A stretch of 64,000 nt of DNA, taken from NCBI RefSeq assembly GCF_900091505.1, contig NZ_LT607409.1, positions 6,076,001 to 6,140,000 on the forward strand, given 5' to 3'. Made by a program: the position numbers and the translations under genes. The notes beneath the pieces are model-generated. The model was not told where the DNA came from. It did not search any database and was given only the letters and a program-made list of their open reading frames with translations. The stretch comes from Micromonospora chokoriensis (GTDB taxonomy: Bacteria > Actinomycetota > Actinomycetes > Mycobacteriales > Micromonosporaceae). Of this stretch, positions 1 through 8,020 are shown in pieces; positions within the stretch are counted from its first letter, which is position 1; each line of letters starts with the position of its first letter.

Positions 1-1400
1 TCCACGATGAACAGCTCGCTGCGGTCGATGCCCGTGGCGCGGCAGTCGACGAGCTTCGGCGGCATGGACGCGCCCTCCAGGGCGGTCTTGCGCCGTGCGG
101 CGTCCTTCTGTTGCTTCTGGGTGAGCCGGACCCGGGCCGCGTCGACGATCTTCTGCAGGACGGTGCGCGCCTCGGCCTTGGTGCGCCGGTCCTCCAACCA
201 GGCCTTGACGTGGGCGTCGACCAGGCTCTGGATGACCTTGGTGATGCCGGTGGTGGACAGCTCGTCCTTGGTCTGGGAGGTGAACTGGGGTTCCGGGATG
301 CGCACGTGCACCACGGCGGTCATGCCCTCCAGGACGTCGTCCAGGGTGGGTGGCTCCTCCTTGGCCTTGAGCAGGCCGCGGGTGTTGCGGACCGCGTCGG
401 CGAGGGAGCGGACCAGGGCCCGCTCGAAGCCCTTGCGGTGGGTGCCGCCGTGCGCGTTGCGGATGGTGTTGGTGAAGCACTCGACGGTGCGGTCGTAGCC
501 GGTGCCCCAGCGAAACGCCACCTCGACCTCGGCGCGGCGCTGCACGTTGGACTGCATGACGCCGTTGGCGTCGGCGGCGTTCTCCCGGTAGGTGCCCTCG
601 CCGTTGACCAGCAGCGTGCCGGAGACCGGCCGGTCGCCGGCCGGGGCGAGGAACTCCACCATGTCACTGAGCCCGTTGGGGTAGTGGAACCGCTCCTCGA
701 CGGGCGTCTCACCGGTCAGGTCGCGCAGCAGGTAGGTCACGCCGGGCACCAGGAACGCGGTGTTGCGCAGCTTCATCCGGACCGCGTCGACGTCGAGCGC
801 GGCGCCGGTCTCGAAGTAGCGGGCGTCGTGCCACCAGCGGATCGACGTGCCGGTGCGCTGGCCGCGCTTCATCGCGCCGGTCACCTGGAGCCCGGGGCCG
901 GCGGTGAAGGGCGCGTCGGGCCCGTCGCCGTCGAAGATTCCCGGCACGCCGTGTCGGAACGACATCGTGTGGATCTTGCCGCCGCGGCGGACGGTCACGT
1001 CGAACCGGCGCGACAGCGCGTTGACCGCCGAGGCGCCCACACCGTGCAGACCGCCGGAGGTCTTGTAGCCGGAGCCGCCGAACTTGCCGCCGGCGTGCAG
1101 CCGGGTGAGCACCAGCTCGACGCCGGAGATGCCGGACTTGGCGTGCACGTCGGTGGGGATGCCCCGGCCGTCGTCGTCGACCTGCACCGAGCCGTCGGCG
1201 TGCAGGATCACCTCGACGAGGCTGGCGTGACCGGCGACACCCTCGTCGGTGGAGTTGTCGAGGATCTCGTTGACGAGGTGACCCACGCCACGGCTGTCGG
1301 TGGAACCGATATACATGCCGGGCCGCTTGCGGACGGCGTCCAGCCCCTCGAGGTGGGTGAGGTCATCGGCCCCATACAGGGTGTCAGGCTCTGCGGTCAA
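1..1400 (-). CDS. parE: DNA topoisomerase IV subunit B-like (ParE/GyrB family), 3' part missing
   Basis: Partial gene: the 5' end is here and the 3' half lies beyond the left edge. The visible 466 residues carry the GHKL ATPase of a type IIA topoisomerase B subunit: the KRPGMYIGST box, the ATP-binding NEILDNSTDE helix, the DDGRGIP loop and the GGLHGVGASAVNAL lid, then the transducer domain. The last visible residues (ELFIVE) are the first TOPRIM strand with its catalytic Glu. With a ParC/GyrA-like partner it would pass DNA duplexes for ATP. The sequence style is nearer to actinobacterial ParE than to GyrB; that assignment is from family memory. The start is a TTG at 1400 with GGGGAG about 9 nt upstream, giving a protein that begins TAEPDTLYGADD. 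The first in-frame ATG lies inside the KRPGM box and cannot be the start. Confidence 0.9.
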   Translation of the reverse strand, partial: MTAEPDTLYGADDLTHLEGLDAVRKRPGMYIGSTDSRGVGHLVNEILDNSTDEGVAGHASLVEVILHADGSVQVDDDGRGIPTDVHAKSGISGVELVLTRLHAGGKFGGSGYKTSGGLHGVGASAVNALSRRFDVTVRRGGKIHTMSFRHGVPGIFDGDGPDAPFTAGPGLQVTGAMKRGQRTGTSIRWWHDARYFETGAALDVDAVRMKLRNTAFLVPGVTYLLRDLTGETPVEERFHYPNGLSDMVEFLAPAGDRPVSGTLLVNGEGTYRENAADANGVMQSNVQRRAEVEVAFRWGTGYDRTVECFTNTIRNAHGGTHRKGFERALVRSLADAVRNTRGLLKAKEEPPTLDDVLEGMTAVVHVRIPEPQFTSQTKDELSTTGITKVIQSLVDAHVKAWLEDRRTKAEARTVLQKIVDAARVRLTQKQQKDAARRKTALEGASMPPKLVDCRATGIDRSELFIV

Positions 1401-1474
1401 CTGGTCGTACTCCCCGGTCTCGGCGGTGTGCAGCCGGTCACCGGCGACATCAGCCGGCGTGGCGCGCCGCAGCG

Positions 1475-1493
1475 AGCCTAGCCCGAGGCTAGG
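1475..1493 (-). promoter_or_regulatory. possible promoter with short inverted repeat for the ParE-like gene
   Basis: On the minus strand TAGGCT (1475-1480) fits an actinobacterial -10 box and would give a leader of roughly 70 nt before the TTG at 1400. It overlaps a 6-bp inverted repeat, CCTAGC (1477-1482) and GCTAGG (1488-1493). No clear -35 box is visible. Confidence 0.3.
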
Positions 1494-1660
1494 ACAACTG
1501 TCGGAGGCCCCGCGCGACCCGCCGCGCGTCGGTGCGTGGACGTGAGCCAGGAAACAGCCTCCGGGTGATCATGGGACCACGCAGAGAGACAGTCGCCGGT
1601 ACGCTCACGACGATCGCGACCGATCGACCGATCGAGCGCACGAGTCAGGAGGCGGTCGGG

Positions 1661-2383
1661 GTGGACGAGACGACACGTGCCGCCCTGCGGCGCTCCCTCG
1701 GCACGCGTGCCCGGCGTTGGCTGCTCGCCGGCACGGTGCTGGCCGGTCTGCTGGCCGCCGTGGCGCTGGTCGCGGCGGCGGCTCCCGCCGACCGGACGTT
1801 CGCCGCGCTCTCCGAGACCGTGCAGAGCCTGATGTCCGTGGTGACGCCGTTGTTCGGCATCCTCCTCGTCCACGACCTGCGCGGGGCGCGGGCGGGCCTC
1901 GGCAGCCGCCCGGGGTCGCCGGTCCGGCCCGGCCCGGTCCTGCCCGGTGTGCTCGCGGTGGGGTTGCCGGCCGTCGTCATCGCCGTCGCCGGAGTGCTGA
2001 TCTGCGCGGCGACGCTGGCCCTCGCCCCGGCCGACGTCGCCGACGAGCCGTGGCGGCACGCGGGGACGGTCGCGGTGGGCAGTGTGCTGGTGCAGATCGT
2101 CGCCGGGTTGGTCGGCACCGGGCTGGGGCTCCTGCTGCGCTCCACGGTGGTCGCGTTCCTCGCCACGATCGTCCTGCCGCTGGGCCTGTTCGCGCTGCTG
2201 AGCGGCGTGGAGGCAGCGCAGCCGTGGCTGACCCCGTTCGGCAGCGTGCGCAACCTGCTCTCCGGGGACATGAGCCTGCTGCGGTGGGCGCAGTGGTTGT
2301 GCGTACTGCTGCTGTGGGGTGTCGGTCTGAACGTCGCCGGCACGGCGGCGTCGAAGCGTCGCAGCGGCACGGCCGGCAGCTAG
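1661..2383 (+). CDS. ABC-2-permease-like integral membrane protein
   Basis: A 240-residue membrane protein. A short basic N-terminus (RRSLGTRARR) is followed by about six hydrophobic segments with an arrangement like ABC-2 type permease subunits: a segment near residues 20-40, one near 55-75, and four more from about residue 95 to the C-terminus, which ends with a basic tail (ASKRRSG). No ATPase gene lies beside it, so transport cannot be shown; it may work with a distant ATPase or be an orphan. The GTG at 1661 is chosen because AGGAGG (1647-1652) sits 8 nt upstream; the same frame is open further upstream but lacks a ribosome site. A strong hairpin follows the stop codon. Confidence 0.65.
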   Translation: MDETTRAALRRSLGTRARRWLLAGTVLAGLLAAVALVAAAAPADRTFAALSETVQSLMSVVTPLFGILLVHDLRGARAGLGSRPGSPVRPGPVLPGVLAVGLPAVVIAVAGVLICAATLALAPADVADEPWRHAGTVAVGSVLVQIVAGLVGTGLGLLLRSTVVAFLATIVLPLGLFALLSGVEAAQPWLTPFGSVRNLLSGDMSLLRWAQWLCVLLLWGVGLNVAGTAASKRRSGTAGS

Positions 2384-2406
2384 GCCGGCAGTCCACCTGA
2401 CCCATC

Positions 2407-2435
2407 GCGGGTCCGTCTCGGGGAGGCGGACCCGC
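2407..2435. terminator. hairpin terminator after the membrane protein gene
   Basis: A perfect 9-bp stem, GCGGGTCCG (2407-2415) with CGGACCCGC (2427-2435), extended inward by about three more pairs. It lies 24 nt after the stop codon at 2383 and has no T tract, as usual in this GC range. Confidence 0.6.
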
Positions 2436-2478
2436 GTTGGCGTGCGTGTCGTTCGTCGAACGAATCTGTTACGGCCCA

Positions 2479-2508
2479 TTGACGCCCGTTGCACGAGGGT
2501 GATGTGAT
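2479..2508 (+). promoter_or_regulatory. candidate sigma-70-type promoter of the esterase gene
   Basis: TTGACG (2479-2484) and TGTGAT (2503-2508) are separated by 18 nt. They would place the transcript start about 40 nt before the ATG at 2553. Only the motif match supports this. Confidence 0.35.
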
Positions 2509-2552
2509 CTCGCTCTCAGAGAATCTTTCATCTTTCGATGGATGGGGGCCCC

Positions 2553-3809
2553 ATGCCCAGGTTCCGACGGACCGCGCTCGCCGCGGGACTGACGATCGCC
2601 ATGGCAGCGCTGTCGACAGCTGTCGCGCTGCCCGCACCGGCGTCCGCCGCGCTGCCCACCGCCGCGGTGGCACTCGGGGACAGCTTCATCAGCGGCGAGG
2701 GCGCCGGGGCGTACACCCCGGTGGTCGACGCCAACGGGGTCACCCAGGGCTTCCCCGGCTGGACGGCGGCGAACAACAACGCGTTCTTCTGCCACCGCTC
2801 GGCGAACGCCTCGCTCCACAAGGCCAACCTGCCGGGCATCCAGAACCGGTTCAACCTGGCCTGCTCCGGCGGCCAGCCCCACGACATCGCCAACGCGTCG
2901 CAGGCGCGCACCAGCGGCCGTACGGTCGCCGCGCAGCTCGACCAGCTCCGCGCCGTCGCGCAGACCCAGGACATCGACCTGGTGCTGATCGGCCTGGGCT
3001 CCAACAACAGCTCGTTCACGTTCGGCAGCGTCGCGGAGAAGTGCGCCAACCGCTTCATCGCCGACGCGTGGACCGGCTGGTGGGAGTTCTGGGCGTACCT
3101 GAACGGCCCGGTGGAGCAGAAGCCGTGCAGCGACGCCGACCTGGCCACCGCCGCGCAGCTCAGCGCCGCGACCGCGGAGACCACCGCCGCGGTACGCCAG
3201 ATCCTGACCACACTGGACCAGGTCGACGCGGACGGCCAGCACCGGGTGGTGTTCCAGGACTACACGAACCCGCTGCCGCTGGACCTGAACCCGCAGTTCC
3301 ACGAGGAGGACAGCCGCGACGACACCCGGGACAAGTTCCGCGACCTGGGCGCCGAGCGGTACGCGGCCGGCTGCCCGATCCACCGGGCCAGCCTCGCCCC
3401 CGGCCACCGCTTCTCGCAGGCCCTGGGCACCATCGTGAAGTCCACCCGGGACACGCTGGCCGCCGAGTTCCCGGCCGACGACCTGGTGTACCTGAACGTG
3501 CAGCAGGCCTTCAACGGCGCCCGGCTGTGTGAGCAGACCAGCAGCCCGTCGGGCGCGCTCGCGACCCCGATCCGGCTCCAGGACGGCGCGACCGGCACCT
3601 TCGTCACCAGCCTGTCCGGCAAGGACAAGATCGCGATCCAGCGGATCGCCAACACCTGCGTGAGCTACTTCCAGACCTGCCAGGAGTCGTGGCACCCGAA
3701 CGCCACCGGGCACCAGGTGCTCGGTCAGTGCCTGAGCGGCGCCGCCACCACCGGCGCCCGGTCGGTGGCCTGCGTACGGTCCAGCAACGGGACGATCTCC
3801 GTCTCCTGA
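2553..3809 (+). CDS. secreted SGNH/GDSL-family hydrolase (esterase/lipase)
   Basis: A 418-residue exported hydrolase. The first 32 residues form a Sec signal peptide: basic start (MPRFRR), hydrophobic core and a PAPASA cleavage site. Block I is GDSFISGEG with the nucleophile Ser44; the oxyanion Asn lies in GLGSNNSSF, and the catalytic His is in SWHPN near the C-terminus with the matching Asp just upstream in this family. Cysteines are spread through the mature protein and probably pair outside the cell. Relatives are actinobacterial extracellular esterases such as the Streptomyces scabies type; the natural substrate cannot be read from sequence. The ATG at 2553 is preferred over 2538 because a GGGGG run lies 5 nt before it, while nothing resembles a ribosome site before 2538. 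Confidence 0.88.
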   Translation: MPRFRRTALAAGLTIAMAALSTAVALPAPASAALPTAAVALGDSFISGEGAGAYTPVVDANGVTQGFPGWTAANNNAFFCHRSANASLHKANLPGIQNRFNLACSGGQPHDIANASQARTSGRTVAAQLDQLRAVAQTQDIDLVLIGLGSNNSSFTFGSVAEKCANRFIADAWTGWWEFWAYLNGPVEQKPCSDADLATAAQLSAATAETTAAVRQILTTLDQVDADGQHRVVFQDYTNPLPLDLNPQFHEEDSRDDTRDKFRDLGAERYAAGCPIHRASLAPGHRFSQALGTIVKSTRDTLAAEFPADDLVYLNVQQAFNGARLCEQTSSPSGALATPIRLQDGATGTFVTSLSGKDKIAIQRIANTCVSYFQTCQESWHPNATGHQVLGQCLSGAATTGARSVACVRSSNGTISVS

Positions 3810-3823
3810 ACCGGCTCGTCACC

Positions 3824-3855
3824 CGGAGGGCTCCGCCACCAGGCGGGGCCCTCCG
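3824..3855. terminator. hairpin terminator after the esterase gene
   Basis: CGGAGGGCTCCGCC pairs with GGCGGGGCCCTCCG around a short ACCA loop, 15 nt after the stop codon at 3809. The stem is about 14 bp with one imperfect pair. Confidence 0.7.
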
Positions 3856-3899
3856 TCTCGTCCCACCGCCTGCGGCTACCCGTCGGTAACGTCGGGTCG

Positions 3900-3911
3900 T
3901 AAGCTGAACCG
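3900..3911 (+). promoter_or_regulatory. leaderless -10 box before the hydrolase at 3912
   Basis: TAAGCT at 3900-3905 is followed by exactly 6 nt and then the ATG at 3912. There is no ribosome site, so the transcript should begin at or next to the start codon. Confidence 0.5.
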
Positions 3912-4775
3912 ATGAGCGGGGAGCCGGAGTACGCGCAGGAGTTCGTCGACGTCGACGGTGGTCGACTGGGTGTACAGGTCTATCCGGAGCCGCCCGGCAC
4001 GACGGACGCGCCGGTGGTGGTGATCTGGCCCGCCATGGGGGTCCGCGCCCGCTACTACCGGCCCTTCGCCGCCGAACTACGCGCCGCCGGCCTGGCCGTC
4101 GTCGCGGCCGACCTGCGGGGCACCGGCGCGAGCACACCCGCCCCGAGCCGGGCCGACCGGTACGGCTACTCGGAGCTGGCCGGTGACGTCGACGCCGTCC
4201 TGGCGGCGCTCAAGCCCCGACTGGACGGGCGTCGCCGACTCCTGCTCGGGCACTCCCTCGGCGGGCAGGCCGCGCTGCTGCATCTCGCCCTGCACGGTGA
4301 CGACGAGGTCGACGGGCTGGCATTGATCGCGGTCGGCATCCCGTACTGGCGGAGCTACCCGGGTCCGCGGGGCCTCGGCGTGCTGCCGTACACCCAGGGG
4401 ATCGCCGCCACCGCGGCGCTGCTGGGGGTCTGGCCGGGGTGGGGCTTCGGCGGCCGGCAGGCACGCGGCGTCATCCGCGACTGGGCCCACACCGCGCGGA
4501 CCGGCCGGTTTCCGCGCCTCGACGGTACGGACACCGACGCGGCGGTACGCGCGGTGCGCTCTCCGGTGCTCGCCGTCAGCGTGGACGACGACCAGTTCAC
4601 CCCGCACGAGACCATGGATCATCTCTGCGCGAAGCTCACCGGCGCTCCGGTGACCCGGGAGCGCTACACAGTGGAGCGGGCCGGCGCGCCACTGGACCAC
4701 TTCACCTGGGTCCGGGCCGGCGCGGCGCTGGCGCGGCGGATCGCCGAGTTCGTCGGCGACCTGCCGCCCCGCTGA
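3912..4775 (+). CDS. alpha/beta-fold hydrolase
   Basis: A 287-residue cytosolic alpha/beta hydrolase. The nucleophile elbow is GHSLGGQA near residue 113, the acid is probably in the DDDQFTP loop near residue 225, and the catalytic His is in PLDHFTWV near residue 260. The strand-turn VVIWPAMG replaces the usual HGFP loop. The DLRGTGAS turn after strand 4 is typical of the fold. The architecture resembles esterase-like proteins of the YheT/serine aminopeptidase type, but no substrate can be named. It has no ribosome site and starts 6 nt after a TAAGCT box, so it is probably translated from a leaderless transcript. It converges on the small gene at 4818-4988. Confidence 0.8.
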   Translation: MSGEPEYAQEFVDVDGGRLGVQVYPEPPGTTDAPVVVIWPAMGVRARYYRPFAAELRAAGLAVVAADLRGTGASTPAPSRADRYGYSELAGDVDAVLAALKPRLDGRRRLLLGHSLGGQAALLHLALHGDDEVDGLALIAVGIPYWRSYPGPRGLGVLPYTQGIAATAALLGVWPGWGFGGRQARGVIRDWAHTARTGRFPRLDGTDTDAAVRAVRSPVLAVSVDDDQFTPHETMDHLCAKLTGAPVTRERYTVERAGAPLDHFTWVRAGAALARRIAEFVGDLPPR

Positions 4776-4817
4776 GACGTGTCGGCCGGTCGCCGTGCGA
4801 CGGCCCGGCCGGGCGGC

Positions 4818-4988
4818 TCACTCGTCCTGGTCCAGCGGCACCAGCTCGTCGTCGCGCTCCACCTGGATCGCGGCGTGGTCCTTTCGCTGCGCGACCTCCG
4901 CCGTGTTCCGGTGCGGGTCGTTGTCGGGGTGCATGAGCACGGCGTCTGTTTTGGGGGTCTTCTCCCGGCTCTCGTCCGGCTGCGACAT
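4818..4988 (-). CDS. small charged hypothetical protein
   Basis: A 56-residue soluble protein, MSQPDESREK at the start and DELVPLDQDE at the end, rich in Asp, Glu, Lys and His. It has no hydrophobic segment or recognisable domain. The ATG at 4988 has GAGGGGAA about 6 nt upstream, which favours real translation; an in-frame extension upstream lacks a ribosome site. The first residues (MSQ-PDE) recall the 52-residue protein at 34699-34857, but beyond that the two differ. Function unknown. Confidence 0.6.
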   Translation of the reverse strand: MSQPDESREKTPKTDAVLMHPDNDPHRNTAEVAQRKDHAAIQVERDDELVPLDQDE

Positions 4989-5185
4989 CGCGTTCCCCTC
5001 TCGTCGGCGTCGCTTGCGGAGGTACCCGCCACGGCGGGAAGGACTCCTGCCGGGGGCGAGGTGACCCACCGACGCCCGCAACGTCCCCCACCTGCCGCTA
5101 CGACGTGGATCGGTCCGCCCGGGGCGGGGTTAGCCGCCCGAGCGGCGGGTAAGCCGCACCGCCCGACACGGCGGAAGGGGATCAC

Positions 5186-5815
5186 ATGTCCGAACGGCAC
5201 ACCGCACTGCGTTCGATGCACGATCTGGGCCTGGCGGCCTGGTTCGGCGGCTCCCTCATGGGTGCCTTCGGCGTCAACGGAGCAGCGGCGAAGATCAGCG
5301 ACTCGACTCAGCGACTCCCGGTCGCGTCGGCGGGGTGGTCCAAGTGGACCCCGGTCAACGCGGCGGCGATCGGCGCCCACCTGGCCGGCGCGGTCGGCGA
5401 ACTGGTGACCGAGAGCCCACGGGTGGCGGCTCAGTCCGGCGTCGGCCGGGCCAGCGCCATCAAGACCGCGTTGACGATCGGCGCGCTGGCGGTGACCGGC
5501 TACAGCCGACTGGTCGGCATGCGGCTGGAGAAGGCCGGTGGCCCGTCGGTGAGCGGCGCCACCGAACCGAACCACCAGACGCCGGCGAGCGTCGCCTCCT
5601 CGCAGCGGCAGATGAAGTTGCTTCAGTGGGCCATTCCGGCGCTGACCGGAACGCTGGTGGTGGTCACCGCCTACATGGGCGAGCAGCAGAAGCCGGGGCA
5701 GGTGTTCCGGGGAATGCTCGGCCGGGCCGGTGGGATGAGAAGCGCTCCGAAGGGCATGATCAAGATGGCCGGGATGAGCAACGGCAAGCGACCGATGGCG
5801 ATGGCCGGACGCTGA
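5186..5815 (+). CDS. conserved hypothetical membrane protein
   Basis: A 209-residue protein with a possible glycine-rich hydrophobic segment near residues 14-35, another near 90-108 and a clear one near 148-165 (LLQWAIPALTGTLVVVTAYM). The C-terminal 40 residues are basic and rich in Gly and Met (GRAGGMRSAPKGMIKMAGM), without further membrane spans. AAGGGG lies 6-7 nt before the ATG at 5186. I recall similar actinobacterial proteins of unknown role but cannot name a family. A hairpin follows the stop. Confidence 0.65.
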   Translation: MSERHTALRSMHDLGLAAWFGGSLMGAFGVNGAAAKISDSTQRLPVASAGWSKWTPVNAAAIGAHLAGAVGELVTESPRVAAQSGVGRASAIKTALTIGALAVTGYSRLVGMRLEKAGGPSVSGATEPNHQTPASVASSQRQMKLLQWAIPALTGTLVVVTAYMGEQQKPGQVFRGMLGRAGGMRSAPKGMIKMAGMSNGKRPMAMAGR

Positions 5816-5832
5816 ACGTCGGGCCGGTGGGC

Positions 5833-5859
5833 GTCCCGCCGCCACCTCGACGGCGGGAC
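5833..5859. terminator. hairpin terminator
   Basis: GTCCCGCCG (5833-5841) pairs perfectly with CGGCGGGAC (5851-5859) around a 9-nt loop, 18 nt after the stop at 5815. Confidence 0.55.
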
Positions 5860-6022
5860 ACTCTCCGGCCCCACGCGAGCGCGTCGGCACCGAACGACGA
5901 TCGCCCGCGGCGACGCGGGCGCGTACGACGGCAGCAGCGTCCCGTCCGTTCGCCGCTACCGGCGGACGCGCAGGGACGGCACATCGTCCGCCGACGGCGG
6001 CGGACCGACGAGCGGGGTGGCC

Positions 6023-6394
6023 ATGGCGGCGGACAGCGGACGCGGCGGCGACAACGACCGGCTGGAGCCGGAAGCGGTGCAGCCGTGGGGCACCGGCGAC
6101 GGTTTCGACGCCGACGCGCCCTGGGGCACCGACGAGGACTCGCCGATGGACGAGGGCAGCGAGGAGACCGCGGTGCCCGGGGGACGGCGCGGGGAACGAC
6201 GCGCGGGCGCACCGGCGGGCCGACGCGACCCGGCCGGACGGCACGGATTCGGGTCGGTGGAACCGACCCGTACACCGATGGCCGGACCGGGCGCACCACC
6301 CGACCCGGCGCCCAGCGGACGGACCTTCCCGGACGACGCCGACGTCGGCGAGTCGACGCAGGACGCTCTGCGCACCCGGGGCCGGCGCTCCTAG
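6023..6394 (+). CDS. low-complexity hydrophilic hypothetical protein
   Basis: A 123-residue protein, acidic in the first half (DDADAPWGTDED-like runs) and rich in Arg, Gly and Pro in the middle, with no domain or membrane segment; probably disordered. A GGGG run lies 5-6 nt before the ATG at 6023; a GTG at 6017 is a possible earlier start. Codon-position GC bias supports coding, but the low complexity keeps confidence modest. It converges on the DUF72 gene, 8 nt away. Confidence 0.45.
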   Translation: MAADSGRGGDNDRLEPEAVQPWGTGDGFDADAPWGTDEDSPMDEGSEETAVPGGRRGERRAGAPAGRRDPAGRHGFGSVEPTRTPMAGPGAPPDPAPSGRTFPDDADVGESTQDALRTRGRRS

Positions 6395-6402
6395 GGTCGC
6401 CG

Positions 6403-7314
6403 TCAGCCGGTGGCCGACGTGGCCCGCGCGCGGTCGTCGAGCATCGTCTCGGCGAGCAGTTGCGCCAGCCGGGTGGCGTCGCGTTGTGCCTGCCCGGCGC
6501 AGCAGTTGTTGAACAGCACGTGCAGGTCGTCCGTGTCGGCGGCCAACTCGGCCAGCAGCCCGGCCCAGTGCGCGAGCTCGTCCTCGGCGTACGCGTACCG
6601 GAACTTCTCCTGCTTGTCGCCACCGCCCCAGGCCTCGCTGTGGCCGTGGAACCGGACGATCCCCGGCTGCGCCGTGGTGGTCAGGATCGGCGGCACCGAC
6701 GACGGATGCCCCTGCGGCATGTCCACGCAGACCACTGACAGGTCGTGGTCGCGCAGCAGGTCCAGGGTGCCCGGTGCCGCCGGGCCGTCGAACCAGGACC
6801 GGTGCCGCAGCTCCACGCCGACCCGCCACGGACGGCAGCGCTGCGCCAGCTCCACGATCCGACGCTCGGCGGCGGCGCTGCGCGCCAGCCACGGCGGGAA
6901 CTGCAACAACACCGCGCCGAGCTTGCCGGCCGCCGCGATCGGGTCGAGGGCCGCGCGGAAACGGGCCCACAGCTCGTCGTACGCCTGCGGCGGCAGGTCG
7001 CGTCGGCGGATCCGGCTCGGGCCGGCGGACGGGCGCAGGTCCCGGGGCAGCGCGGCGACCGGCGTCGGGTGCCCGGTGAAGAGGCTGAAGGCCTTGACGT
7101 CGAACGTGAAGTCGTCCGGTGTGGCGTCGACCCAACCGTGCGTGGTCTCGGGCACCGGGATCGCGTAGTAGGACGTGTCCACCTCGACCAGTGGGAACCG
7201 ACTGGCGTAGAAGCCCAGTCGGCGGGCCGGCGTGCCGGCCGATCGCGGGTACCACCCGGAGCGCAGCAACGACTGGTCCGCCCAGGACGACGTGCCCACC
7301 TTGATGACACCCAT
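6403..7314 (-). CDS. DUF72 domain protein (YecE family)
   Basis: A 303-residue protein that matches the DUF72/YecE TIM-barrel family along its length: the N-terminal VGTSSWAD motif, the EVDTSYYAIP strand, FDVKAF, LQFPPW, ELRHRSW and the C-terminal HVLFNNCCAG segment in which NN is conserved. The family has a known fold but no settled reaction; an endonuclease IV-like barrel has been noted for it. The ATG at 7314 begins MGVIKVGTSSW; an in-frame extension of 12 residues upstream is unlikely because family members begin near this point. No ribosome site is visible. It is divergent from the DinB gene at 7440. Confidence 0.85.
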   Translation of the reverse strand: MGVIKVGTSSWADQSLLRSGWYPRSAGTPARRLGFYASRFPLVEVDTSYYAIPVPETTHGWVDATPDDFTFDVKAFSLFTGHPTPVAALPRDLRPSAGPSRIRRRDLPPQAYDELWARFRAALDPIAAAGKLGAVLLQFPPWLARSAAAERRIVELAQRCRPWRVGVELRHRSWFDGPAAPGTLDLLRDHDLSVVCVDMPQGHPSSVPPILTTTAQPGIVRFHGHSEAWGGGDKQEKFRYAYAEDELAHWAGLLAELAADTDDLHVLFNNCCAGQAQRDATRLAQLLAETMLDDRARATSATG

Positions 7315-7439
7315 GTCATTCAGTGGACAGCCACGGACGGGGATCGGCAACCGCTGGGCGGGTGTCGGGGGCCGGGAAGTGTCGGTGCCTCGTCCTACGG
7401 TGACACCGAGGTTCGACGGACAGCGACGAGGGGTGGCAC

Positions 7440-7943
7440 ATGACCAGCACCGAGCAGCTCACCGGTGAGCGGGCCGACCTGCTAGAGACACTGCGTAAGC
7501 ACCGGGGTTTCCTCCTGCACACCGTCAACGGGCTCACCGACGAGCAGGCGGCGGCCCGTCCCACCGCCAGCGAGCTCTGCCTCGGTGGCCTCGTCAAGCA
7601 CGTGACCAACGTCGAGCACCGGTGGATGCTCTTCGCGGTGGGCGGCGCGGAGGCGATGGAGCGCGCCGAGGTGGACTGGGTCGGTCAGTTCCGGATGGCG
7701 CCGGGCGAGACCCTGGCCGGGCTGGTCGAGCGCTTCCAGGAGGTGGCCGACCACACCGACGAGCTGCTCACCGCCCTCGACCTCGACGTGGCACACCCGC
7801 TGCCGCAGGCGCCCTGGTTCGAGCCGGGTGCGAGTTGGACGGTCCGGCGGGTGTTGCTGCACCTGATCGCCGAGACCTCCCAGCACGCGGGCCACGCCGA
7901 CATCCTGCGGGAGTCGATCGACGGCGCCAGGACGATGGGCTGA
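7440..7943 (+). CDS. DinB/DUF664 family protein (mycothiol-linked transferase fold)
   Basis: A 167-residue four-helix protein of the DinB/DUF664 group. The metal-binding histidines are visible: one in KHVTNVEHRW near residue 57 and a pair in ETSQHAGHAD near residues 145-149, the classic third-helix motif. Related actinobacterial proteins are zinc enzymes that use mycothiol; whether this one does is inference. GAGGGG lies 5-7 nt before the ATG. A decayed relative occurs at 11685-11879. Confidence 0.85.
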   Translation: MTSTEQLTGERADLLETLRKHRGFLLHTVNGLTDEQAAARPTASELCLGGLVKHVTNVEHRWMLFAVGGAEAMERAEVDWVGQFRMAPGETLAGLVERFQEVADHTDELLTALDLDVAHPLPQAPWFEPGASWTVRRVLLHLIAETSQHAGHADILRESIDGARTMG

Positions 7944-8020
7944 CCGGCCGTCCCCGGCCGCCGCAGGTTCACGCCCCGCTGCGCGGCAGCCGCCGCTCAG
8001 TGCGGGCATCCCCCGGCCGC

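Noticed and set aside
4664..7255. 863-codon minus-strand open frame
   Set aside because: It runs antisense to three better-supported plus-strand genes and out of frame with the DUF72 gene; composition is Arg/Pro/Gly-rich shadow sequence without domains.
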